Shown one piece after another: positions 1-7,648 of a stretch of 49,203 nucleotides of DNA. The translations under genes and the position numbers were made by a program. The stretch is from positions 1 through 49,203 of the forward strand of contig NZ_PJAS01000065.1 of assembly GCF_002836735.1 (NCBI RefSeq), written 5' to 3'. How positions within the stretch are numbered: the stretch's first letter is position 1; every line of letters begins with the position of its first letter. Origin of the DNA: Psychrobacter sp. 4Bb. Its GTDB lineage: Bacteria > Pseudomonadota > Gammaproteobacteria > Pseudomonadales > Moraxellaceae. The notes beneath the pieces are model-generated. The model saw only the letters and a list, made by a program, of their open reading frames with translations. It made no database searches and had not been told where the DNA came from.

Positions 1-126
1 ATACTTCATAGTAAAAATAGCATCACCTTTTCTAACTAGCGCATATCCATCATGATAGACGTCCTGTATCAAAGACAGCATAATAAACTGCCTACTACTA
101 GGTAAATTGCCGCTATTGGATATCAA
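1..126 (-). CDS. possible partial small ORF at the left edge
   Basis: A minus-strand frame is open from a TTG at 126-124 to the window edge (42 codons) and reads like protein (for example DVYHDGYALVRKGDAIF). If the window is a circle, the frame continues into 49203 and stops at TAG 49179-49177 after eight more codons, giving a protein of about 50 residues. No family was recognised, and no good ribosome site precedes the TTG. It could be chance or the tail of a longer gene. Confidence 0.25.
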   Translation of the reverse strand, partial: MISNSGNLPSSRQFIMLSLIQDVYHDGYALVRKGDAIFTMKY

Positions 127-218
127 TTTGAGCTACTAAAAGGAATACTTTAGCCGCTCATATTCGTTATAATCCGCTCACCAATCAAAAACCACCAATC
201 GTTAATGAGGAAACCACT

Positions 219-443
219 ATGGTGAAGTGTCACTTATCGACCATTATGGGCGAAAGACGCCTTAAAATTGCCGATGTCGCAAGAGATACTGGTATCAATC
301 GTGGCACCATTACTCGCATGTATCATGAAGAAGCCACCCGAGTTGATCTAGATGTCATCGAGTCTTTATGCACGTATCTTAGAATCAATGTTGGTGATTT
401 ATATGAAATTATAAATGAGGACAGCAGTGAAACGCCTGAGTGA
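219..443 (+). CDS. small XRE/Cro-type HTH transcriptional regulator
   Basis: This 74-residue protein is almost entirely one helix-turn-helix domain of the Cro/C1 (YozG-like) type. Residues about 10-35 (GERRLKIADVARDTGINRG) form the first helices and turn, followed by a recognition helix (TITRMYHEE) and the usual C-terminal IESLCTYLRINVGDLYE. It should bind DNA as a repressor or control protein; its target cannot be read here. A GAGG at 207-210 sits 8 nt before the ATG, and a TATAAT-like -10 lies at 168-173. Such stand-alone proteins are common on plasmids. Confidence 0.75.
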   Translation: MVKCHLSTIMGERRLKIADVARDTGINRGTITRMYHEEATRVDLDVIESLCTYLRINVGDLYEIINEDSSETPE

Positions 444-484
444 ACACCCTCGCTCATAAGACATTATCACCTTTAGACGCATAA

Positions 485-560
485 AAAGACCTTTAGAAGG
501 TCATTTTCTCTTGCAATAGATTAAAATATAGGTATAATTTGACCTGTAGTAGGTCATTTT
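485..560. other. two similar GACCT/AGGTC hairpins
   Basis: Two short hairpins with nearly the same stem lie in the 156-bp gap before the next gene: GACCTT-TAG-AAGGTC at 488-502 and GACCT-GTAGT-AGGTC at 541-555. Each is followed by ATTTT. The first could terminate the HTH gene. The repeated arm sequence could also be a protein-binding site; this is inference only. Confidence 0.35.
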
Positions 561-599
561 ATCCATTATTTACATACAATAATCTATAGGAGAATATCT

Positions 600-875
600 A
601 TGAACACTAATTTATCGCGGCTCAACAGCTGCACATGGTTTAGTGAACAGACTAAAGCTTTAGCCTCTCAGCTGTTATTCAGCTTACAAATACAGCAGGG
701 CGTACAACTGGCATCATTACTTGGTGTTGACGCTATCCTTTATAATGATGAAGCGATTTATGTCTGGGTGCAACGACAGCTAGATGACGGTCTTATGATT
801 GATGATTATACGTTAAGCACCCTTGAAACCGCCTTTATAGAGTTGGTCACAGCTCATACTGACCAAGCAGCCTAG
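600..875 (+). CDS. hypothetical protein, 91 aa
   Basis: A 91-residue soluble protein that I do not recognise. It starts at an ATG with a good ribosome site (TAGGAGA at 587-593, 7 nt before the start) and ends at TAG 873-875, just before a strong terminator, so it looks like a real gene. The sequence is mixed hydrophobic and acidic (WVQRQLDDGLMIDDYTLSTL) with no signal peptide or membrane segment. It follows the HTH gene on the same strand, but the hairpins between them suggest separate or attenuated transcription. Confidence 0.55.
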   Translation: MNTNLSRLNSCTWFSEQTKALASQLLFSLQIQQGVQLASLLGVDAILYNDEAIYVWVQRQLDDGLMIDDYTLSTLETAFIELVTAHTDQAA

Positions 876-928
876 TCACTTTAGCTTATATTTACAGACT
901 TCTTGTTTAACAAGAAACAATAACCCTT

Positions 929-965
929 AAAGCCAGATAAAGTGTCATTATCTGGCTTTTTAATA
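929..965. terminator. intrinsic terminator, likely bidirectional
   Basis: A perfect 12-bp stem (929-940 with 948-959, loop of 7 nt) ends in TTTT on the plus strand and has an A-run at its left base. It lies between the end of the plus-strand hypothetical gene and the end of the minus-strand mob genes, so it may serve both. Confidence 0.75.
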
Positions 966-1063
966 TAGACAAAGATAACGACAATCAAACAAGCCTTTTT
1001 TCAGTCTTATATGTTTTAGAAGACGCACTTTTGGGCAATATAGCTCACTATTACCATACGTCT

Positions 1064-2020
1064 TTACTCAGTCGGCTCTGCACGCGGCACCCCAGCTATT
1101 TTATAATAAACAAAGCCTCTCTCATCTCTCAAAACACTCTTACTGTCTGCTCTAACGCACCAGCTGATTGCATCAGGCTGCTCTTTATTAACATCACAAG
1201 CCAAAATAAACTGCGCACTTTGAGCATTATTAAAGGCCTGTTTCCAACCCGTTTCAAGCTCATCGATGCCGCGCTGTAGCTCTGCTTGCTGGTATTTCAT
1301 CTCTGCAATCTCATCAAAGCTTGGCACATACCAAAATACCAGGGCCACCAAACTTATTATCACAGCCATCGTACCCGCTGCGACAGCGGCTGCAATCCTT
1401 TTAATACTCATAGTCTCAATGGACTTATGAATTTTGTCCAAGTCTTTACTAGCTCTAGCCTCGACCTGCTCAATCCGCGTTTTGGTGGTGGTCTCAAAGG
1501 TCTCAATATCTTCAATAATCTGCTTATGACCAGCTTGGTACTGATTGGTGAATAGGGCTAGATTGTCAGCGCTTGCGCTAAGTTTATCAGCCACCGCTTG
1601 CATGGTACTGATTTGTACCTCTATGCTGTCGTTTTTAGCAGTAACGATCGACTCTACAGCCGTATCAATCTGCTGTTTCATATCGGTGATGATGCCTGCT
1701 ATTTTGTCATCATAACGACGCGGCATCTCATTGTCAGTAAAAGCAGTCACTGCCGCTTGTAGCTGCTTTAACACGAGTTCTTGATACTGACTCAATGCCT
1801 GCGAAGTCGTGCTTGCGCTACTACCTAATTCTTCAATGGCAGAAGACACCTCATTCACCTTGCTATCAATACCGCTAAGCGAACGCTCAAGCCGCCTCGC
1901 TACCGCATCATCGGCTCGCTTAATCAGCTCACGCAAGGCCCCAATGACCGGAGTCAATGAAGTCACTAGGTTAACAATTTGATCGTGTATGTCTTGCTCA
2001 TTGCTATTGTCTTTATTCAT
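1064..2020 (-). CDS. MobB-like coiled-coil membrane protein beside the relaxase
   Basis: From ATG 2020 the protein has 318 residues; an in-frame ATG at 2092 would overlap the relaxase gene and give 342. Most of it is predicted helical coiled coil rich in Glu, Gln, Lys and Ala. One clear membrane segment lies near residues 208-232 (AAAVAAGTMAVIISLVALVFW), followed by a soluble C-terminal part with two cysteines (ILACDVNK, ISWCVRAD). It begins 25 bp after the relaxase stop, so it is probably co-transcribed. The position and the single membrane anchor fit a mobilisation accessory protein that tethers the relaxosome to the membrane, as proposed for MobB of MOBQ plasmids. Homology is not shown, and the ribosome site is weak at either start. 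Confidence 0.55.
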   Translation of the reverse strand: MNKDNSNEQDIHDQIVNLVTSLTPVIGALRELIKRADDAVARRLERSLSGIDSKVNEVSSAIEELGSSASTTSQALSQYQELVLKQLQAAVTAFTDNEMPRRYDDKIAGIITDMKQQIDTAVESIVTAKNDSIEVQISTMQAVADKLSASADNLALFTNQYQAGHKQIIEDIETFETTTKTRIEQVEARASKDLDKIHKSIETMSIKRIAAAVAAGTMAVIISLVALVFWYVPSFDEIAEMKYQQAELQRGIDELETGWKQAFNNAQSAQFILACDVNKEQPDAISWCVRADSKSVLRDERGFVYYKIAGVPRAEPTE

Positions 2021-2045
2021 GGGGTACTCATTATTATAATGCCGC

Positions 2046-4694
2046 CTAAAATGGGCGTGGTGAGGAGTAGCGGCGTGTTTGTGCTTGTTCATGCGCTTGG
2101 ATGGCGTTCTTCGTTTTTTGCAGGTGATCTGTCACAGTTTGTGTGAGCGTTGCCCCATCTATGGTGATAGCAGGAACGTGCTCAAAGCGCTCATTGATTT
2201 TCGTTAACACCTCGACCTTATCTTGATTGTCAGGCAAGCGCTCAAGCTGTTGCCATAGCGTCGTTGCTGTCTTCTGCACCTGCGTTGCAATTTTTTTGGC
2301 ATCGGTGTCTCGTAAACTTTTTTGTAGTGTCGTAAAGCTGTCAGTGTGTTTTAGAGTAGTGAATATAAATGCTTGTGCGGCAACCGCCTCAGCCGCGTTG
2401 ATCACTTCGATCGGTGCATCAACGGCCTTAAAATCAAGGGTATTAACGCGGTTACGCACCCGTACCACTAAATTGTCAAATCGATCTCGATATGCTTTGG
2501 TCTCATTGATTCGCTGACGCTTAAGAGATGCCTGCTGCCGCCTCTGTTTTAAGGTTTCTCGCCGCCTGATCAAAGCCTCCTCTCGTGCGCGCTCAGCCTC
2601 TTTCTTAAGCTTTGCTTGCTCATGCGCTTTGTTGAGCTGATATTGCAGCGCCATAGTACGGCTGCGCCAGTCCTCAAGCCGATCTGCATTCAACTGAGTA
2701 GTCTTGGTACTTATGATTTCATCGTATAAATCATCATCTTGCACGATCACCGCCTCACTTTGATCCAGTAAGGCGATACGCTGCTCATAAAACGGTGATA
2801 AGCGCTGATAAGTCTTTTTACTGGTATTAATTTGCTGCTTTAACTGTTTGATGTCTTCATTATTGGTGGTCTTAAACGCTTTAACATCAGCGGCCAATGC
2901 CGTCAAACGAGTATCAGCATCCGCGTTTATCTCTACCGCTTTTAACGTACTGAGCACCTCACGCTCTTTTTGAAGATATTTAAAGCGCTCAACATCCAGA
3001 TCTGCAAATGCGGCAAACTTATGATAAGTGTCCATGTTATTGGTGACGTCTATATCTTGTAGATCCGAAAACGCTTGATCCCACTGTAAGGATAAGTCGG
3101 ATTTTTCAATATCAATCTCATCAAGAGCTTTAAAGCCAGTCGCCAGTTTATTCAGCTTTGCGGCAAAGGGTTTTAGCGTGGCCTTCAACCCTTTGTAGTC
3201 AGCAATGACTTCATTATTAAGCGGGATCAGCTTTTTTAAAACCGTTTTATTGTTCAGCACCGTTTTATCAATCTGTGACAGCTGCTCTTCAAGACGGCTA
3301 ACAGCGCGGCCTGTTTGTAGGGTATCATCTTGTCTAAACTCCTCAACCAACGCTAAAGCCGCCTTTAGTGCCTCACTTTGCTCTTTTGTGCTTATCTGCC
3401 TAGCAAGCTCAATCATTTTTTGGCGGGGGTCACTAAAATCCTGTCCCACCTCCTCGGTGAACCGCTGGGTACTCTTAATGTTTTTATCAATGGTAATAAT
3501 CTGTTTAGACTGGTGCGCTAACTCTTCATGCAGCGCATCAATGGTTGAAAATAAGGCGCTGCGTACCATCTTTTTTTGACTCACAAAGTCGGCTGAGATT
3601 GCTAAAAGCTCATCAAGTACGTGATCATTGGCCGCATCACTATGCGTCTGACTGTTACTTTTAGGGATAGCGGGTTCAAGTTCAGCGGCAGGATCTACAA
3701 AGCGGATATTACTGAGCTCAATTCGCGCAAAGGGTTTACGCTTTTTATAATGTATTGTGACGCCGTTAACCTCTTGTTCATTGCTTTCTAGGTCAATACG
3801 TCCCTTGTCGTCGTACTCAATTACTAAACCATTTTTTTCAATGTAAGCATTGATCTCATCAATCGTCTCGTTGTACTCGTGAATCACTGAACGATTGCCT
3901 TTGAGAATATCCTTATATAGTGATTTACCCAGTTTCATTTTTGGTAAACGATTGATGCCCAGCTCACGGTAGGATTTCTCACTAATGGTTTTATTCTTAG
4001 GCAGTAGCTCATTGGCCATATCCGCCCAAAGGGTGCGTTGATATTTAAGCTCATCGCCGCGTCCGTTTAACCCCTTAGATAACCGCTCCTCCGTTGACCA
4101 CTGCAACCAATTCTTGCGTGCTGATAAAGCATAACCCTCAACATCCGCTACTATCTCACGGCTTGAGAGTAAAATATGGGCATGAAAGTTACGACTGGTC
4201 AGCTCAACCACTTCAACCTCCCCCACATGTTTCTCGTGACTGTGGGGCCGATGAATGGCCACATCGACAAGCACGTTATAGCGATCAGATAAGGTTTGAG
4301 CGTAGCGCTCGACCAGAACTATACGCTGATCCGCGGTGATCCCATCAGGAAACATCACATCAATCTCAGTACCCAATTGCGCGTTTTTACGAGTCTCAAT
4401 GCGTTCAATATCATTCCAGAAACCCTCACGTGTCACTGCTAGATCCCCAGCAATAGTTGGCGTTAACAACGCCGTATGCACCACATTTTTCTCAACAACT
4501 TGCGTGTATTTAGTACCATCACTGTCCACTAAATTTAAGATTTTGTCTTTAGCTTTACTGGTGTAATCGTGGACGACTCCTGACTGTTCATCAACCAGTT
4601 TTGAGCCAGAATTATAAGCCGACTTTGCCACCACGCTATGATTTTTCGCCTTACTAACAGCGCTAACCGATAGATGAAATCCTTTATTATTCAT
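2046..4694 (-). CDS. mobA: MobA/MobL-family relaxase
   Basis: This is a long (882 aa) relaxase for conjugative mobilisation. The N-terminal third has the MobA/MobL fold: start NNKGFHLSVSAVSK, a catalytic-tyrosine region around YNSGSKLVD, and the histidine cluster HRPHSHEKH (about residues 148-156) and RNFHAHILLSS (HAH about 171-173), which binds the metal used in nicking. Residues from about 360 to the end are coiled coil, with an Arg/Glu-rich stretch near 700; this part has no recognised enzymatic domain. I chose ATG 4694; an upstream TTG would add five residues. A strong oriT-like region lies directly upstream, as expected for MOBQ plasmids. The protein nicks oriT and pilots the strand; transfer would need a helper mating apparatus, since none is encoded here. 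Confidence 0.9.
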   Translation of the reverse strand: MNNKGFHLSVSAVSKAKNHSVVAKSAYNSGSKLVDEQSGVVHDYTSKAKDKILNLVDSDGTKYTQVVEKNVVHTALLTPTIAGDLAVTREGFWNDIERIETRKNAQLGTEIDVMFPDGITADQRIVLVERYAQTLSDRYNVLVDVAIHRPHSHEKHVGEVEVVELTSRNFHAHILLSSREIVADVEGYALSARKNWLQWSTEERLSKGLNGRGDELKYQRTLWADMANELLPKNKTISEKSYRELGINRLPKMKLGKSLYKDILKGNRSVIHEYNETIDEINAYIEKNGLVIEYDDKGRIDLESNEQEVNGVTIHYKKRKPFARIELSNIRFVDPAAELEPAIPKSNSQTHSDAANDHVLDELLAISADFVSQKKMVRSALFSTIDALHEELAHQSKQIITIDKNIKSTQRFTEEVGQDFSDPRQKMIELARQISTKEQSEALKAALALVEEFRQDDTLQTGRAVSRLEEQLSQIDKTVLNNKTVLKKLIPLNNEVIADYKGLKATLKPFAAKLNKLATGFKALDEIDIEKSDLSLQWDQAFSDLQDIDVTNNMDTYHKFAAFADLDVERFKYLQKEREVLSTLKAVEINADADTRLTALAADVKAFKTTNNEDIKQLKQQINTSKKTYQRLSPFYEQRIALLDQSEAVIVQDDDLYDEIISTKTTQLNADRLEDWRSRTMALQYQLNKAHEQAKLKKEAERAREEALIRRRETLKQRRQQASLKRQRINETKAYRDRFDNLVVRVRNRVNTLDFKAVDAPIEVINAAEAVAAQAFIFTTLKHTDSFTTLQKSLRDTDAKKIATQVQKTATTLWQQLERLPDNQDKVEVLTKINERFEHVPAITIDGATLTQTVTDHLQKTKNAIQAHEQAQTRRYSSPRPF

Positions 4695-4737
4695 AGCAAA
4701 AAAACCCAATATTGAGAGATGATTTTTTGGGGGTTGT

Positions 4738-4857
4738 AGGGGGTTCGCCCCCTGCCGAACGACGGAGTTTATGTAAAAAAACAGTACCCCTTGTGGGTCT
4801 TTTTTACATAAACTCCTAAGTTCGCTCTTAACAGAGGGTTAAAATACTACTGCGCCC
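4738..4857. other. probable oriT (MOBQ-like)
   Basis: Between the divergent relaxase gene and the 4957 gene lie stacked palindromes: AGGGGG-TTCG-CCCCCT at 4738-4753; a perfect 17-bp repeat at 4764-4780 and 4800-4816 with a 19-nt loop, extended by CGAAC/GTTCG at 4756-4760 and 4820-4824; and TTAAC-AGAGG-GTTAA at 4828-4842. The last is followed 8 nt later by TGCGCCC at 4851-4857. A small inverted repeat followed by a TGCGCCC-type nic core is the known layout of RSF1010-like origins of transfer. The nick itself is inferred. Confidence 0.65.
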
Positions 4858-4956
4858 ACGAAAAGATGTGGTCTTGTGTATTTTACTACCTTGCATACCT
4901 ATGTATGTACTGCTAGGATCAACTCTATCATAGTTGGCTAAAAAAAGGATGAGGTA

Positions 4957-5298
4957 ATGTCAGTAATATCAGATGATTTATTCGCAAATAAGATTAAGCA
5001 ATTACAGGCTCTTAAAAAAGAGATTGATCAGGACAGGCTTGAAGCACATAAAATATTGGGGGAGTGGTTGGCCAACGCATTAGACGATGATGATAATCAT
5101 GAACTGCAAGCTATTTTTTTAGACGCACACGATAATGAAAAATATGCTCGTTTGAAAAAGCACCGTGAATTTTTGAAAGCAATTGCCAATAAAATACAAA
5201 GTAAAGCTGAGGTGGTACCAAGCAGCTTTACACCACCTAAAAACAGTCAGGACAGTGACCACGGTTCATTGCTTGATATTTATTCATCATCACAGTAG
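4957..5298 (+). CDS. hypothetical protein, possible mobilisation accessory
   Basis: A 113-residue soluble protein, helical and charged, with an acidic middle (NALDDDDNHELQ) and a Ser/Pro-rich tail. It starts at ATG 4957 behind overlapping ribosome-site candidates (AAGGA and GAGG at about 4945-4954). It diverges from the relaxase gene across the putative oriT, the place where MobC-type relaxosome proteins sit on MOBQ plasmids. I see no recognisable ribbon-helix-helix motif, so the MobC role is only positional inference. Confidence 0.5.
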   Translation: MSVISDDLFANKIKQLQALKKEIDQDRLEAHKILGEWLANALDDDDNHELQAIFLDAHDNEKYARLKKHREFLKAIANKIQSKAEVVPSSFTPPKNSQDSDHGSLLDIYSSSQ

Positions 5299-5496
5299 CT
5301 ACTCGAAATCGCCTAATTGAAGGTACAGCTGGATCGTCTACTAATTAGCGAAAGGTTAGGAGACGGTTATCGGCTGTTTTAAGCGTTTTAGAATAGCTTT
5401 AGCTACCATCGTATCGGACAGAGCGTAAAACGTATATAAGAGTGGTTTCTAGGCTTTTTAGCAACGGTTTGATAAGTGTTTACAGATGTGTCGATA

Positions 5497-5667
5497 ATGG
5501 CTACTGAAAATGAAGACAAACTATCTACAAAAAATGAGACTGATATTGAGAATGTGAAAACAGGGTTGTCCAGAATGACAGACGAAGATATTCAAAATAT
5601 CTTTGACCATGCTTTTGAAGATCTTCAAAGATCTAAGCTTGATCCGAACCATGCGAACGTGGAATAA
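5497..5667 (+). CDS. small acidic hypothetical protein
   Basis: This frame gives 56 residues from ATG 5497, or 63 from a GTG at 5476. Neither start has a clear ribosome site. The product is very acidic (TDIENVKTG, MTDEDIQNIFDHAFEDLQ) and is predicted helical. I do not recognise it. It lies just upstream of the replication origin and may be a minor plasmid gene or spurious. Confidence 0.3.
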   Translation: MATENEDKLSTKNETDIENVKTGLSRMTDEDIQNIFDHAFEDLQRSKLDPNHANVE

Positions 5668-5754
5668 CATTAAGTAAGTGGACAATTGCATTCTGAGCTA
5701 CTGATCAGTTTTACAAGTGATTGGTCGATCAAATTATCATCTTAAATCCGTCGG

Positions 5755-5866
5755 TTTTTTGGTTTTTTCCTTATTATTTAAAATAAAAATATATTTTTTA
5801 CTTTTAAAAACTTTTAAAGACTTTTAGACAGTCTGTAAGCTTTGCTATTAAAGGGTTACGCACTCT
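5755..5866. other. AT-rich stretch beside the iterons (candidate unwinding element)
   Basis: The sequence at 5755-5830 is almost all A and T, with repeated CTTTTA(A) motifs (CTTTTAAAAACTTTTAAAGA). Next to the iterons, this fits the DNA-unwinding element of a Rep_3 origin. I found no exact DnaA box (TTATCCACA). Confidence 0.5.
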
Positions 5867-5951
5867 ATTATGCTACTTTTATCCCGCATTATGCTACTTT
5901 TATCCCGCATTATGCTACTTTTATCCCGTTTAAATGCTACTTTTATCCCGC
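5867..5951. repeat. four iterons of the plasmid replication origin (oriV)
   Basis: Four direct repeats of a 21-22-bp unit with the invariant core TGCTACTTTTATCCCG occupy 5867-5887, 5888-5908, 5909-5929 and 5930-5951. They are head to tail with no spacer, so the binding sites lie on the same helix face. The fourth differs by TTAA in place of ATT before the core. Iterons of this length directly upstream of repB are the RepB binding sites for initiation and copy control. Confidence 0.92.
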
Positions 5952-5984
5952 ATTATGCTAGTATCTTAAAGTAACTAGCATAAT
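5952..5984. promoter_or_regulatory. inverted half-iteron repeat, probable repB autorepression operator
   Basis: A perfect 10-bp inverted repeat, ATTATGCTAG (5952-5961) and CTAGCATAAT (5975-5984), repeats the first half of the iteron in opposed orientation and ends just before the repB ribosome site (GAGG 5985-5988). In Rep_3 plasmids such inverted half-iterons bind Rep dimers and repress rep transcription; that role here is inferred. Confidence 0.75.
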
Positions 5985-5996
5985 GAGGTTGTCATA

Positions 5997-6950
5997 ATGA
6001 ATGATGTCGAGCTATACGAAAAAAAATATCCTGAAAAATGGATTGTTATGCAGAATAAAATTACTCAAGCTTTTAGAGAGATGTCTATTGATGAGAAGCG
6101 CATCATTATTCTAGCGAGCCCATTGGTTAGGGTTAATAATGCTACTGAAAAAACACCGATAGAGGTTGCGTCTTCTGAATTTGCTAAGCTTAGCGGAATA
6201 GATAGAAACTCGGCTTATAAGCAAATGAAATCAGCTAGCAAAAAATTAATGAAGCGTACATTCATTTATGAGGATAAGGATGGTGATGATACAGAGGTTC
6301 AATGGCTAATCAGGTCGAAATATGCAGATGGCTATATATCGATGCATTTTACAGATGAGGTAATATACTTACTTCAGGTTTTTGATAAGCTCAACCCTTA
6401 CACTAAATATTTAAAAGAAGATATCTTAAACCTCAAATTGACTTACTCGTTAGACCTTTACCATCTAGCAAAAAAGTCTGAGGGGAAGGGTGGTTTTTCT
6501 ATGACTTTAGATCAATATAGGCAAGAACTTGGCACGCCTAAGTCGTATGAGCGCATCAACAATTTGAAAGAGAATGCAGTTGATGGACCCATAAAAGAAA
6601 TTAATCAGAAAACCGACATCAAAATCACCTATGAAAACATCAAACGTGGACGCACAGTTACAGGTTTGACATTCACCGTCAAGGCCAAGCCAACTAAGAA
6701 AAAAGGACAGGAGGGCCTAAATCAGAATAATGAGGATAGAGATATCCCACCTCTAACCGTTAAGCAAATTGATCGTTTTGCCCCTTTGTTGGCTAACTAC
6801 TCACCGTTTGGTAGTTACGCACCATCAGGTAAAAGCACTCAAGAAGTTATTAGTTGGTTACACACTCAATTAAGAGATGAGGCTTTTTTAAAGACCCACA
6901 AAAAGCACTTACTGGCGATAGGCTATACGTTCCCTAAGCAGAAATCATAA
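5997..6950 (+). CDS. repB: RepB, Rep_3-family replication initiator
   Basis: A 317-residue initiator of the Rep_3 superfamily (two winged-helix domains). Typical segments are visible: NKITQAFREMSIDEKRII near the N terminus, the SSEFAKLSGIDRNSAYKQM helix-turn-helix region, the YTKYLKEDILNLKLTYSLDLYHLAKK block and the C-terminal LGTPKSYERINNLKENAVDGPIKEIN-type helix. The protein binds the iterons directly upstream, opens the AT-rich region and recruits host replication proteins. The ATG at 5997 has GAGG 8 nt upstream. Length and context match intact initiators. Confidence 0.93.
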   Translation: MNDVELYEKKYPEKWIVMQNKITQAFREMSIDEKRIIILASPLVRVNNATEKTPIEVASSEFAKLSGIDRNSAYKQMKSASKKLMKRTFIYEDKDGDDTEVQWLIRSKYADGYISMHFTDEVIYLLQVFDKLNPYTKYLKEDILNLKLTYSLDLYHLAKKSEGKGGFSMTLDQYRQELGTPKSYERINNLKENAVDGPIKEINQKTDIKITYENIKRGRTVTGLTFTVKAKPTKKKGQEGLNQNNEDRDIPPLTVKQIDRFAPLLANYSPFGSYAPSGKSTQEVISWLHTQLRDEAFLKTHKKHLLAIGYTFPKQKS

Positions 6951-6976
6951 TATGAAAAAAGCATGCTTAGTAGTTT

Positions 6977-7031
6977 TGGCATTACAAATGGTTTATATTG
7001 TACGTACATATATAAGCCATTTGTAATGCCA
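6977..7031. promoter_or_regulatory. 15-bp inverted repeat reaching the dinJ-like start codon
   Basis: TGGCATTACAAATGG (6977-6991) is mirrored exactly at 7017-7031, and the spacer holds the palindrome TGTACGTACA (6999-7008). The right arm ends on the A of the ATG at 7031 and covers the place where a ribosome site should be; none is visible. This is most likely the antitoxin autoregulatory operator, and a transcript carrying it could also mask its own start. Confidence 0.65.
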
Positions 7032-7264
7032 TGACGACAACCAATTATAATATCAGGCTCGATCAAGAGCTCAAGGATAGCGCCTTTGCCGTGTTTGAAA
7101 GCTATGGATTAACGCCGTCTCAAGCAATCAAATTGTTCTTAACTCAAGTGGCGCAAACCAATACCGTGCCGTTATCCTTTGATTATCAAAAACCCTCTAA
7201 TCTTAATACGCCGCCACAAACTTCTGCGGGTGATTACGGATTGAGCGGCCAGCGCCATAAATAA
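7031..7264 (+). CDS. RelB/DinJ-family antitoxin without a partner toxin
   Basis: A 77-residue protein. Residues 1-55 match the DinJ/RelB ribbon-helix-helix type closely in style: TTTNYNIRLDQELKDSAFAVF, then YGLTPSQAIKLFLTQVAQ, then TVPLSFDY. The tail after residue 55 (Pro, Thr, Gly rich) is short and should carry the toxin-neutralising part. Normally a YafQ/RelE toxin follows within a few bases, but the next gene, 94 bp on, is an unrelated Phd/YefM antitoxin. It is therefore an orphan antitoxin, possibly an anti-addiction gene or a relic. Confidence 0.8.
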   Translation: MTTTNYNIRLDQELKDSAFAVFESYGLTPSQAIKLFLTQVAQTNTVPLSFDYQKPSNLNTPPQTSAGDYGLSGQRHK

Positions 7265-7281
7265 ATCAGTGTAAAAATAAC

Positions 7282-7314
7282 TGTACAGATATAAGTACAG
7301 CTATGGTATATAAT
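7282..7314 (+). promoter_or_regulatory. yefM-yoeB promoter and operator
   Basis: TGTACA at 7282-7287 and AGTACA at 7294-7299 are 12 bp apart centre to centre, and the arms CTGTAC/GTACAG form an inverted repeat (7281-7300). A TATAAT -10 lies at 7309-7314. YefM-YoeB of E. coli represses through TGTACA-core sites with the same 12-bp spacing, so this is very likely the autoregulatory operator. Confidence 0.7.
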
Positions 7315-7357
7315 ATCAGTCATACAAATAAATATGACCAAACACGGAGTAATCGTT

Positions 7358-7648
7358 ATGGATGTTGTGAACTACACTGATTTTAGAAAGGGCCTAGCCA
7401 AATATATCGATAAGGTAGATACCGACAAATCGCCGATCGTGATTACTAGACAAAACGCCAAACCTGCGGTACTCATGAGTTTAGAAGAGTTTAATTCATA
7501 TGAGGAAACGCTTCATCTGCTAAAAAGCCCCACTAATGCCAAGCGCCTCAGACGCTCTATAGCCGATGCTAAGGCGGGTCGTTTAATCGAGCATGACATC
7601 AATACGGATGACGCATTATTGACTTGTGATGATGAGGTGGACGCTTGA
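7358..7648 (+). CDS. yefM: YefM/Phd-family antitoxin
   Basis: From ATG 7358 (GGAG at 7346-7349, 8 nt upstream) the antitoxin has 96 residues; an upstream ATG at 7334 lacks a ribosome site. The N-terminal Phd/YefM fold is clear: MDVVNYTDFRKGLAKYIDKV, then SPIVITRQNAKPAVLMSLEEFNSYEET. The acidic C-terminal tail (EHDINTDDALLTCDDEVDA) is the disordered segment that wraps the toxin. It neutralises YoeB and, with it, represses this operon. The stop overlaps the toxin start. Confidence 0.9.
   Translation: MDVVNYTDFRKGLAKYIDKVDTDKSPIVITRQNAKPAVLMSLEEFNSYEETLHLLKSPTNAKRLRRSIADAKAGRLIEHDINTDDALLTCDDEVDA

Noticed and set aside
3205..3579. Plus-strand frames opposite the relaxase gene
   Set aside because: They are antisense shadows of mobA with biased composition and no ribosome sites.
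4764..4816. 17-bp palindrome as a Xer/dif-type site
   Set aside because: TTATGTAAA resembles a XerD arm, but the symmetry is perfect, the loop is 19 nt and the place between mob genes fits oriT better.
5867..5951. Direct repeats as a possible CRISPR array
   Set aside because: The repeats abut with no spacers, there are no cas genes, and they sit directly before repB, so they are iterons.
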